Below, one piece after another: positions 22,955 to 33,224 of a DNA stretch of 64,000 nt (the stretch's first letter is position 1; every line of letters starts with the position of its first letter). Below the pieces are notes generated by a model. It had not been told where the DNA came from. It worked only from the letters and a program-made list of their open reading frames with translations, and ran no database searches. The translations under genes were made by a program, and so were the position numbers. This DNA is from Coriolopsis trogii (lineage: Eukaryota > Basidiomycota > Agaricomycetes > Polyporales > Polyporaceae), in NCBI GenBank assembly GCA_020543525.1, contig JAHYIO010000001.1, positions 248,001 to 312,000 of the forward strand. The letters are read 5' to 3'.

Positions 22955-25900
22955 AGCACCGTACACCACCCCCTTCCAGATGACGCGGGCCCGGAGGAGA
23001 AATTCGTGCGTGGATACGAGGATATCCCGCAAGGCCTGCTCATCAGCACGCGACGGAGCGTCGAAGAAGCTCGTGGCGGACCCATCTGGGCCGTTCTCAC
23101 CCCATGGCTACTTCACCTCGCCCGTGCGTGCCGGGTGTGCCGCGGAAGTGTGGACCGATATGGGCGTACGACAGCATGTATCTATCTGGGCGGATCTGCA
23201 AACGCAGGGGGGGATGCGCGGTGGATATCATAGGAAACTCGCTTTACACACGGACGGTGTGACAGACGGCCGCTTCGGCCGCTGTAATTCATACATGTGT
23301 GCTGGAACCGATTCGCGCGAAAGAGGAAAGTGAGTACGATCGGTGGGCGCTTCTTGTGCGGCTCTTGGCCACACACAGAAGCTGGGGGCGAATTCGTCCA
23401 GAGCTACTGACCTAGGGGGGAATGGAATCGCGAAAGAGTGCGGAGGTGATGCCATATGGGCGCCTCATCATCGCGGCATACATCAGGAACCAGTAGGGGC
23501 GTCCTGGGATCTACGAATGAACCGATATGAGGTATAGATATGCCACATAATTGACATGACGGACGGGCGGACAACGGTGTGGGGCATGAGGTGGTACTAT
23601 CATATCGCATACAGAATTGCAAGGAAGGAAGGAAACAACATTGCGGCCGATGCATCCCTTGATTGCACCGGTATGTAATACATTGGGGGCCTTCGGGCAG
23701 TGTCCCGCTGTTGCATCTATTATCTCCACGACTGTACTGAACCAACCCCCGAGTCGCCGTCTGTAGATCAAGACGGTGCTTGCGGACCGAAGATCGAGGC
23801 ATATGTGCGAGCAAGTTGGGGCGCCGGTCGAGAACGTCGCTGCCGTCGACAAGAAGCACCGGCGGTACCTTGGGGTAGTAGGTTATAGCCAGCGTCCTGA
23901 CAGCGCCAGGATCCGCATAGGGTTTCCGCCGAGCAGCTGAGAAGACCCCAAGGACGTGGCCAAGCAAATGGGGTTGAGAGCCAGATGCTAGGGATCCAGC
24001 AGCAAGGCGTCGCCGGATCGTCCATCCGCGCGTCGGTTCTCAGATGCGAGGCGTTGCATGTGCTCGAAGAGCTAGTGGGGTGGGCACTTGTGCACGGCAG
24101 GGCCCTGAACGTAGGAAACGGGTCCAGAGGAAGACGAGCAGCGGTCATCATCTGACAGGCGTCCGTGAGACGCGGCAGGCGGGCTGCTGGTGTTGGGTGC
24201 GCGACCGGGCGAGAGAAGAGCGCGGGGTGACATCTTCTTCTCGGGTTCGTGGACAGATGGCTCCGATAAAGTGCGCGGTAGGAGCTCAGCGGGCTACATG
24301 CCGAGGCTATCTCTCCCGAGCGGGGGTCAAGGCTGTCATACGGCCAGCGCAGTTTGTTCGCGCGGGGGAAATAGACCCCAGGGAGGAGGGCCGTGCATCA
24401 TCAGAAGAGGGCACGTTGTCCAGTCTTGCTGGGCAGGGCGGAAAACGAACGGGCCGAGGGCGGCTTTGATCATCTTTGTGGACAGTCTGTGACAGCATCA
24501 TACCTTGGGGATTCGTGCGATAGTCGGCGAAGGAGCATGTGGGTGTGAGCGCATCGTACGCGGATGCGGTAGGTCTGAACCTGGGGCTCTCGCGTTTCTG
24601 ACCGTTTCGTCTCGCTGGCCGGGTCGGGGATTATCTGAAGGCATGCTCCGGGGGCGGGCAAATATTTCCACTGGCTGGGTTGACTCGGTGCCCGATGACA
24701 AAGTCTTAATGGCGCTGCTCTCGAAGGGCTTCGAGGATGACGATGGCGTCACGGAGATTTTCGATCTTGCGCCGGCAATATTGGTGGTCAGCCGAATTCG
24801 CCGGACAAAGTGCCGCACGAGACGTCTGCAAAGCATCATACATCAGACACTATCAACAGTATATCTCTGGCCAAGGATGGTCGCGTGTAGTTGAAAGTCC
24901 TAAATAGATGCGACATTTCGCAGAGATGCTCATTGCGGCAGGGCGGGGTCCACCTCTCGGGGAATGACAGAGATGAGGCACTCACCATTAGACTCCTAGG
25001 TACGCACGAAGACCTGGAAGACCTGGAAGCCACTATATCACAAAGAGAACCTTTGTGAAGGCGCGAGGTGTGGAGGAAATTCGGAGGAATTGAGAGTGTC
25101 CTACGAGGTCGGAGGAAGCAGGCACGAGTATTCTCGAGCGGATAAGCCCTCAATTGGAAAACCCACTCCATAACATGAGAGGGACTACCTGGATACGAAA
25201 GAGATTGTTAAGTCGATGAGGGGAGCAGCGATTGGTTTTGTGCGCTCACCGAGAAAATGCCGAACATTGAACCCACGACGACCTGACAAACGGACGATAT
25301 ATCCCAAGACTCGGAGACTAGTGTCGGACGGTGTGTGTCGAGGATGCAGCTCGTATCTGAAGATGCTCCTCCAGAATGTGTGCGGCGAAAAGGTTGCAAA
25401 CATTGTGGTGGTCGTGGTAGCGATTACTGCCTCCGACAGTAGGATTCGAACCTTGGAGTTTCGGGCAACGGGTATTGCCGAGTCACTGCCACACGAGCGC
25501 TAACCGATGTACTTCCCCTCTTTGCAGTCTACCACGACGATCTCTGCAGCATGTTATATAGATTGTTTGCGCGAAGGAGAACTCAGGCGAGCAGCGATAC
25601 GAACTAACGACAGGTGAAGATAGCTACCAGTTTATTTTGAACAGGAACCACGACACAGTCAGCTTGTGAGTGCTTCTTCAAGCTTTTGTACAACTTGGTA
25701 GGTTGCTTCGAGGATGCGCTGACAGCAAAGGCAGGGACCTATGAATGGCGTGTGATCATAGTAACACATCACACACTGGCTTGTCATAGTGATGTCCAGT
25801 GCAGGCCTCAGATCCCCAGTGCGAAGACACACAGCCGGTGTCATGGTTCCGTAAACCCGTGCATGAAGTTACAAGACATCATCCCCTAATCTCAAACATT

Positions 25901-26336
25901 TATGTTGGCAGACGGTAACTCTCTGGAACTGGATATGCAATATTTGCAGCCTCACGCATCTCCAGAAACATGGAAAAGAGTTGTAGGTCGTGCGCCGCCT
26001 CGGACAGTGGTGTACTCAGTTGAGAATAGGCATGTCATCTTCCACCTCATTTAGCGCTGTGATCAGCCAGAGGGGAAGAATTTCTCCATGGCATCACTGC
26101 AGCTCGATGCTTACGACGTCGAGGTCATCAGACCATACAAGCACGACCATTTGCTCCCGCGTGTGCTCTTCCTTTTACAGCCGACGGGCATCATGGCGTT
26201 CATGAAACCGTGTTGCAAATCGCGGACATTGGGCGAGACGCCAAGGGAGCGTGGCTCACTCAAGGTATAAAGTCACCTGCGGGGCATCCTCGGCGACGCC
26301 TCGCCCTCGCGTACTTTCCTGCGCTTGTCGGGCGAC
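22955..26336. other. Gene-free interval, 3.4 kb
   Basis: No recognisable gene. A minus-strand open frame at 24498-24839 and plus-strand frames near 24505-24894 have no motif and overlap each other. At about 25427-25510 on the minus strand there is a tRNA-like T-arm (GGTTCGAATCC) without a matching acceptor stem; see findings. The last few hundred bases must hold the promoter of the alpha-glucosidase gene. Confidence 0.5.
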
Positions 26337-29300
26337 ATGTTGGCACCTTTCTTCGCCGCTCTCATTGCACTGCAAGGGGGCGTCCTCGGTCGAGAACATG
26401 CTCGTACTGTATGGCCGAGAAGCATCAATGACACTGCTCTGTCGCGCAACGTATCGTCATGTCCAGGTTCGTCTTGCTTCTTTGGATTCTTGCGTGTGTA
26501 TTGATCCTTTTGGCTTCCAATAGGCTACACTCTGACATCGCTCACTCATACTAAGAATGGCTTGACGGCGAATCTAGGTCTCTCCGGGCCCTCTTGTAAC
26601 GCGTTCGGTCATGATATCGTCAACTTGACGCTACAAGTCACATTCGAAACCAGTACCAGGTGAATATGACGGCGTGGTGATCACCGTGGTTTGCACCTAC
26701 CATCTACTGACATCACTCCACAGGCTACATGTGAACATCTTCGATACTGGGAAGGTCCAATTCACAATCCCGCCTGATGTGATTCAGCTCGCTGACGCCG
26801 AAGACCACTCAAGCCTGAAGTCCGAGTCCGAGCTCGAGTTCCATCACGAGTCGGAGCCATTCGCCTTCTGGATTACGCGTCGGTCGGAGCCCGCCGCTAT
26901 GCCGCTTTTTGACACGAGGATCCAGTCCTTACCGGACACCCCTATACCTCCCATCCTTCCCGGCGACAATTCCACCGTACTAGATGGGTTCCCGCTAGTA
27001 TTCGAGGACCAATATCTGCAGCTCACCTCCGCTCTTCCCCTCGGTGCGAACGTGTATGGCCTGGGTGAGATCCTCGCTAGCAGTGGCTTCCGCCGAGACA
27101 TAGGGACGAACGGCGGTGTTGGTACGGTGCAGACAATGTGGACACGAGACAGTCCGGACCCAATTGACGAGAATGTGTACGTACTGTTCTCATCCGTAGA
27201 GTGAACTCTCTGCTCACGTGTGGTGCTCGCTTAGGTATGGCGCACACCCCATCTACCTGGAACACCGCTACAACGAGACGACAAGGCGCTCGCAGTCTCA
27301 CGGCGTCTTTCACTTTGGGTACGTCGCCTACCTGGCACACGTGTCGGAGTTCTCGAACAGGCTCACCTGACGTTCCACCTCCCCTTCTTGCAGGGCCGCA
27401 GGTTCTGATATTCTCCTCCTGACGCCGCCTTCCTCTCCGGTCTCGCTGGTGCAGTACCGGTCGCTCGGCGGCACCCTGGACTTCTACTTCTTCTCTGGAC
27501 CCAGCCCGCAGAAGGTTATAGAGCAATATGGCGCGCTCGTGGGTCTACCCACCTGGCAGCCTGCCTGGGGATTCGGCTTCCAGCTTTGTCGATGGGGCTA
27601 CCGCGACATCAACGACACGAGAGAGCAGGTGGTGAAAATGCGTGAGGCGGACATCCCGCTGGAGGTCATGTGGAACGACATAGACGTGTACCACGCGCTT
27701 CGCGATTTCACCACGGACCCTGTGAGCTTCCCTGCAGAGGAAGTGAAGGCCTTCATTGGCGAACTTGTGAGTTTGCTTTGCCTACATGTCCCGTGGCATT
27801 CTGATTTATGAAGCTGTTTTCGACAATGTCAGACGGAAAACCACCAACGGTATATTCCCATAGTCGACGCAGGGATCCCCATCCTCGTGAATGATTCTGA
27901 CGTGGTACGTAAGGACAGAGAACCGACCCCTTATCACCATGTGTTCTAATCTCAGTTCGCGCAGTACGATCCCGTTACGCGAGGAATGGAACTGTGAGTG
28001 GATGCCTGGTGACATACCCGTTCGAACCGTTCACACTTGTATAGGGATGTGTTCATGAACAATCCGGATGGCACACCGTATTTTGGGCAGTTTTGGCCAG
28101 GGTTTACTGTACGTGGATGGTGATGACATCAATCCGAGGCTCTAACACACTGTCTCTAGGCTTTCCTTGACTGGTTTGCGAACAACACGAACGCTTTTTG
28201 GACTGAGGCACTGCGCAACTGGTCCCAGTCCGGCGTCAACTACTCGGGCATATGGCTGGACGTAAACGAAGTTTCCTCCTTCTGCATAGGCTCATGGTGA
28301 GACGCAAAATGACATCACTGTCGCGAGCAAATTAACGCTTATTTGATGGGTACAGCGGCACTGGTGCTAATCTGTCAGAGGCGACTATTCCTACCCAGTT
28401 CTTCCCGGGTAGTCCGGGTAACCTTGTGACGGATTATCCTGAAGGGTGTGTCGATGCTCTCCTCCACCAGGCACTCTACTCCCAACGCTCACCTTACGAT
28501 AGTTACAATTCGACCATATGGGGAACAAGCGGCAACATCACCATCAACGGCACGTTGACGTTCGGAAATGACAGCGCTCAAGTCGTCAGCACCCGTAAGA
28601 AGCGCGGTCTTGGGGCAGCGGCGGAGCCCGGTGTTGACCTGAACAATCCGCCGTACACGATACACAATGGTTCGTTCGAAGTCCTGCTTCTTATTCGGAC
28701 CGCGCTGATGCAGCCGGCTACAGCGGAGGGAATACTGTCTGCCCATACGGTCTCAACCAACGCCACCCACGCGAACGGCCTCGTAGAACTCGATGTCCAC
28801 AACCTTTGGGGCCTAATGGAGTCGAAGGCGACGCACCTCGCGCTCCTTGACATCCTTCCGGGCAAACGACCCTTCATCATCAGTCGGTCCACCACCATAA
28901 GCTCGGGGAAGTGGACCGGACATTGGCTGGGAGACAATATCAGCAAATGGCGCTACATGTACCTCAGCATTCAGGGCGTGCTGCAGTTCCAGCTTTTCCA
29001 GATCCCCTTTGTCGGCGCGGATACATGTGGCTTCCAAGGCAACACGGATGAGGAGCTCTGTAATCGGTGGATGCAGCTGTCCGCTTTCTTGCCCTTCTAC
29101 AGGAATCATAACGTCAGGAGCGCACTCTCTCAGGAACCCTACCGTTGGGACAGCGTTGCGAACGCGTCTCGCACCGCAATCAACATCCGATACAGCCTTC
29201 TACCATACTGGGTATGTCCTCCCTCAGTGCTTGTTTCTAGACGCGCTTGCTGTCTTCTAATCACATGTACTGGGCATGCATGCAGTACACGCTGTTTGCG

Positions 29301-30082
29301 AACGCATCGATGCACGGATCCCCACCTGTCCGCGCCCTCTTCTTCGAGTTCCCGGACGAACCAGAGCTTTTCGCCGTCGACCGCCAGTATCTCATCGGCA
29401 GGGACCTCCTCGTCACGCCCGTTCTCACCCCCAACGTCTCCACAGTCGACGGTGAGAGCTTCCTCCTGTCATTGCTTCCCGTACGCTTGGTCGTCACCGT
29501 CTTCTGACTTCTATCTCCGCTCTCCCTACCCATTCATCTACCTACCACGGACGTGCACTCACAGGCATCTTCCCTGGACAAGGCCGCGTGATCTGGCGGG
29601 ACTGGTACACCCACGAGCGCGTCGACGCCGCAATCTCCGCCAACACAACGCTCGCCGCGCCCCTCGGACACATCAACGTCCACATCCGCGACGGGTCCGC
29701 CATCCTCCTGCACGCCGCGCCCGCGTACACCATCACGGAGACGCGCCAAGGCCCGTACGCGCTCCTCGTCTCCCAGGCTGCGGACGGGTACGCGTTCGGG
29801 ACGGCGTACATCGATGATGGGGAGTCGCTCCCTCCTACGCCCAACACGACGCTCACCTTCACTGCACGGAAAGGATCGCTAAGTATCCGCCCGACAGGCG
29901 ACTTTCCCATCCCGCAGACACTCGAGACTATCACGATTTTGGGGGCAGCGACGAACGAACCACGCAAGGTCGCCATTAATGACGCTGCAACTCATGACTG
30001 GGAGTTTGATGCTACTCTGAGGAGAATTGTGATCACCAGTAGAGTACATCTCAATGCTCCCATTGAAGTGATTTGGATGTAG
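26337..30082 (+). CDS. Secreted alpha-glucosidase, glycoside hydrolase family 31
   Basis: Predicted extracellular enzyme that releases glucose from the non-reducing ends of maltose and starch fragments. Thirteen exons: 26337-26466, 26524-26659, 26724-27176, 27235-27318, 27394-27766, 27833-27904, 27965-27993, 28045-28108, 28160-28296, 28356-28669, 28724-29211, 29286-29451 and 29565-30082. They give 987 residues. A signal peptide (MLAPFFAALIALQGGVLG) precedes the CPGYTL N-terminus typical of fungal GH31. The catalytic nucleophile is Asp481 in GIWLDVNE and the acid/base is Asp668 in GHWLGDN. Many N-x-S/T sites fit secretion. Two splices are ambiguous: exon 7 may start at 27956 (three extra residues), and the 54-bp intron at 28670-28723 has no stop and keeps frame; it is inferred from family alignment. 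No truncation is seen. Confidence 0.9.
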
Positions 30083-30133
30083 TATGTAGGTCAACCATGA
30101 AAACACAATATATGCCTGGGCCGTTGAAGGAGG

Positions 30134-30139
30134 AAAAAA
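30134..30139 (-). terminator. Pol III terminator (T6) of tRNA-Gly
   Basis: Six T on the minus strand, 23 bp downstream of the tRNA 3' end, the usual RNA polymerase III stop signal. Confidence 0.7.
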
Positions 30140-30162
30140 CAAATGCATCAATGTCTTGTCAT

Positions 30163-30233
30163 TGCATTAAGGGGGAATCGAACCCCCGGCGGGTCGATGG
30201 CAACGACCCAGGTTACCACTACCCCATTAATGC
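30163..30233 (-). tRNA. tRNA-Gly (anticodon GCC)
   Basis: On the minus strand the 71-nt sequence starts GCATTAATGGGGTAGTGG and ends in TTAATGC plus discriminator A, so the seven-base acceptor stem (GCATTAA with TTAATGC) is perfect. The anticodon stem GGTCG/CGACC encloses the loop TTGCCAT, giving anticodon GCC. The T-arm is GGGGG-TTCGATT-CCCCC. There is no intron. It lies 80 bp past the stop codon of the GH31 gene, on the opposite strand, with a T6 terminator between them. Likely functional. Confidence 0.96.
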
Positions 30234-30239
30234 CCACTA

Positions 30240-31128
30240 CCATTGGTAGCACTTTTATTTATGAAGTTTAACCTTATCGGCTTAAGAGAACCGCATCTCC
30301 AGCAGCTCCCAAATCCCAAATCCCGATATGTACTCCATGATCCATCCTCATTGTCAAGGTCATGCCGCTGCTGAATGGATAATATTGCGACTTTGTCAAG
30401 GACAACCAACAACTACATCTGTGAGTGACTGCACTGCGAGGTTTCTGTGGGGACGACCGTTTACGATGTGTCCTTGGCTCGCAACAGCCACTGCTGGCTT
30501 ATGGATGACCACGGATACCGGGACTATCACCAGCTTTTAACTCCTCAGATGCAGATATCTTACGATTGTAATAGGAGTGCCAGTCGGGAGGTGCGCTTGT
30601 CATTGTATGAGAGTGTGTTCTATTGTGCCATTTGAAGGCTACGTTGAGCACAGTGTAATAACTCCCGCCAGCATTTGGAAGGCGGATCAAGAAACTTCTG
30701 CAAAGTTCGTGTAATATAGCATAACTCGAAGACTTCAATAGTATTGATGTCAGCCATGATCGAGGAGGCACAGTGAGTACTGGTAACAGGTTTCGAAAGT
30801 ACCATGTCGGTACCGGCTCCGAGTATCCGAACGCAAGGTGCGTGCCACTGTGCTTGCCTTTGTACTCTCACTGCCATCATATACTAGTAGCAAATCTCAG
30901 TCCACAACAGGTACTACTCCACTGGATACTATACTGCATTATCGTGATGATTGGTTCAAATACCGACAAAGGCAAAGATAAAGCTGTACGGGACGTGCTT
31001 CAGGACGTCCAAATTGCCTCCGGTACTAGAACTGGAAGAGTCAGGTGAGAGCAATGGATGATAGAGGATGCCAACGCTAGAAAATGGATGTCAACACTAA
31101 CCAACCTACAGCGGCGGAAGGACGCAGC
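30240..31128. other. Interval between tRNA and P-loop gene
   Basis: About 0.9 kb. The part next to the P-loop gene may contain its true last exon(s): downstream of 31129 on the minus strand a frame with KHVPYSFIFAFVG ends at a TGA at 30956-30958, resembling the short hydrophobic end of related proteins. The splice needed to join it could not be fixed. Nothing else is recognised. Confidence 0.35.
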
Positions 31129-32714
31129 CTAAACCCTAGATGGGAAGCTTCTCCTTACCATCCGGAGTCCATCCGCGGGGCTGCGCTGTTCATGTGCCAT
31201 TGTGGCTTGCACAGCATAGACATTGTCGCCATTCACAAGGACGCCATCGACCCCAGGGAAATTCGCCACTGACGGGAGCCAATACAAGCTCCGAAGTGCC
31301 CCATACGAGGCAAGAGCGCTGACATTGCCGCACACCAGATTCTCTGACGCATGCATCGTCGCCACCCGTCCGACGCGCTGATGATGCCGAGGCGGCCAGA
31401 CCCGCACCCTAAAATAGCGTATATCTGTTTCTCTCGCAACCAGTTTGCAGCGCTGCGCGTGAGGGAATGGGTGGAGAGTGCGTCAAACAGAGCCAGAGCA
31501 TTGTCGGTGGCGATCTTCTGGGAAGAGTGGTTGAGGACTCTCTGAGGTTGGGGTAGGAATAAAGGTAGATCCGAGGCCAATACATGAGCGGCGAGCATCC
31601 GGTGAGCAGTCAACGCGGGGCGCATGAAGAGGATGGTGGAAAGACTGTACGGCGCATTGGGGTTAGCAAAATCGCATACGGAAGGGTTAGCTCGCATGGC
31701 GTTTGCCGCCCTTCGAGCTTCATCTCTCGAACTCGATGTGGAAATCGCGGTGTGCACGTAGAAGCTTGATGACCGTGCGAGTGCACAGACCCCACTTCTT
31801 ATGAGATGGTATGCATCAACCATATCGAGTGCAAGCTCCTTCCTGCTCAGGTGTCAGGAACGACATAAGCCTCCACCGTTAGCCAAGTCGAAACAGATCA
31901 CGTACACGATGGCCAGTATTTCGAGCGTGCGGGGTACGTCCGCAACTACAACAACAACAAAGGATTGCTTGGTCCATTGTTTCCACCTTTGAGGTTGGGG
32001 TGGCGAGGTTTGTATGACACGTGCGAGCGAGGATTGGAAGGTGTAGCAGGGCTGGGTCATATCGGCGTTGCTATCCGCGAGGGCCCAGTACTCCTCCGGC
32101 AGCTCTATGCTCATCTCGTGCACAGGCATGATGGACACCCCCCTGGTCGTTGAACACGACAAAAACCTCTGGATTCGATTGTATTGCGGTAGGCTTTCCG
32201 CGCTCGAGACGCTGGCACAAGAGAAGATAGAGAAGGAAGACTGTCTTGCCTGCCAATGAAGCAATAGTGATCAGCGACGCTTAGACGGCATGAAGAGGGT
32301 CGGGATGCGCACCGATACCAGGATGGCCCGTGACGACTATCGCACGCTGTTCGGAGAGTATCCCGGTGTCTATCTGCTCCCGGAGCAACTCGTACTCCTT
32401 GCGGACGACGAGGACGTCTTGGACTGAAGCCGGGGTACCCAAGCATGCTCTTGCGACGAACTTGATTTCGGGCAGACAAGTGTACGCTATAGCTCGGTCG
32501 TGGCATCTTCATCAGCGTCGGCATCAGCGTTGCCGTCGGCATCACCATCGACATTGTCGTCCATGTCGGGATTGGGATAATCATCGACGCCCTCAACCGG
32601 AGGAGCGCTTGGTTTGATGACTGTACCTGTGTATCGATGGGGCCACGGCTTACCCCAGGCTTTCTCCCAAAGCTCTTTATGGTAGTAGGCATTCAACGAT
32701 GAAGCATCAGACAT
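31129..32714 (-). CDS. P-loop NTPase-domain protein (Crinkler/RHS-like), frameshifted
   Basis: Member of a P-loop family often expanded in agaric genomes; function unknown. Proposed exons: 32714-32627, 32486-32313, 32249-31906, 31842-31408 and 31318-31129. The start MSDASSLNAYYHKELWEKAW is followed after intron 1 by KFVARACLGTPASVQDVLVV, then a Walker A motif VVTGHPGIGKT that spans intron 2. Downstream are ELPEEYWALADSNA, VPRTLEILAIV joined by a 63-bp intron to KELALDMVDAY, and LYWLPSVANFPGVDGVLV near the end. All introns keep phase, but exon 3 changes frame once, at a run of six G (32138-32143). One base fewer there would keep the frame, so this is either an inactivating mutation or a sequencing slip. 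The true 3' end may lie near 30956. The relation to Crinkler/RHS NTPases is inference from motif spacing. Confidence 0.65.
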
Positions 32715-33224
32715 CGCGAGATCGCGAACAAGATGGACGTTGAGAGATCAGAGTAAGTGCGACCTCGATTTCGAGAGCAAAGAGGCGCTCAACCCAGGCA
32801 ATGTAACGGAGTCACCTGCTGTAATCTGAAGCACCATCCAAACAGTCTCGTAGAATGTATTAGGCACATGCGGACACTTGACTCGGATCTACATTAATTA
32901 TTCGACAAATACGGACGGTCAGTAAGCTAAAATGCGGAAGACAACAAGATATGACGGGAATGTATACAGATGCGCAGAGAACGGAGAACACGTAGTACAT
33001 AGCAACCGACGGAACATAATATGACCGAGGGGGAGAGAGAATAGCTTGACTGACCGAGAGGCGACACGATAGAGGTGGATGTGTATACACAGCGTCACTA
33101 TCCATGGCCACTGTCAATGGTCCAGGTTCATCGGAAAAGCGAATGCCACGTCCGAATAGTCCACACCGTGGCGCAGTTTGAGACAGACTCAGCCTAGTTC
33201 AACAGTTCAGTCTAGCGGCAGATA
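32715..33224. other. Intergenic, 0.5 kb
   Basis: Between the start of the P-loop gene and the stop of DOT1, both on the minus strand. It should hold the P-loop gene promoter and the DOT1 3' UTR. No other feature is seen. Confidence 0.5.

Noticed and set aside
24498..24894. A 113-codon minus-strand frame beginning MMLCRRLVRHFV and an overlapping plus-strand frame
   Set aside because: The Arg-rich start resembles a mitochondrial presequence, but no conserved domain or supported splice follows, and the opposite strand is equally open.
32487..32626. Acidic GAT/GCN-rich coding extension of the P-loop gene's first exon
   Set aside because: It ends at a TAG and leaves the family sequence out of frame. 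Treating it as an intron restores phase and homology. An alternative isoform remains possible.
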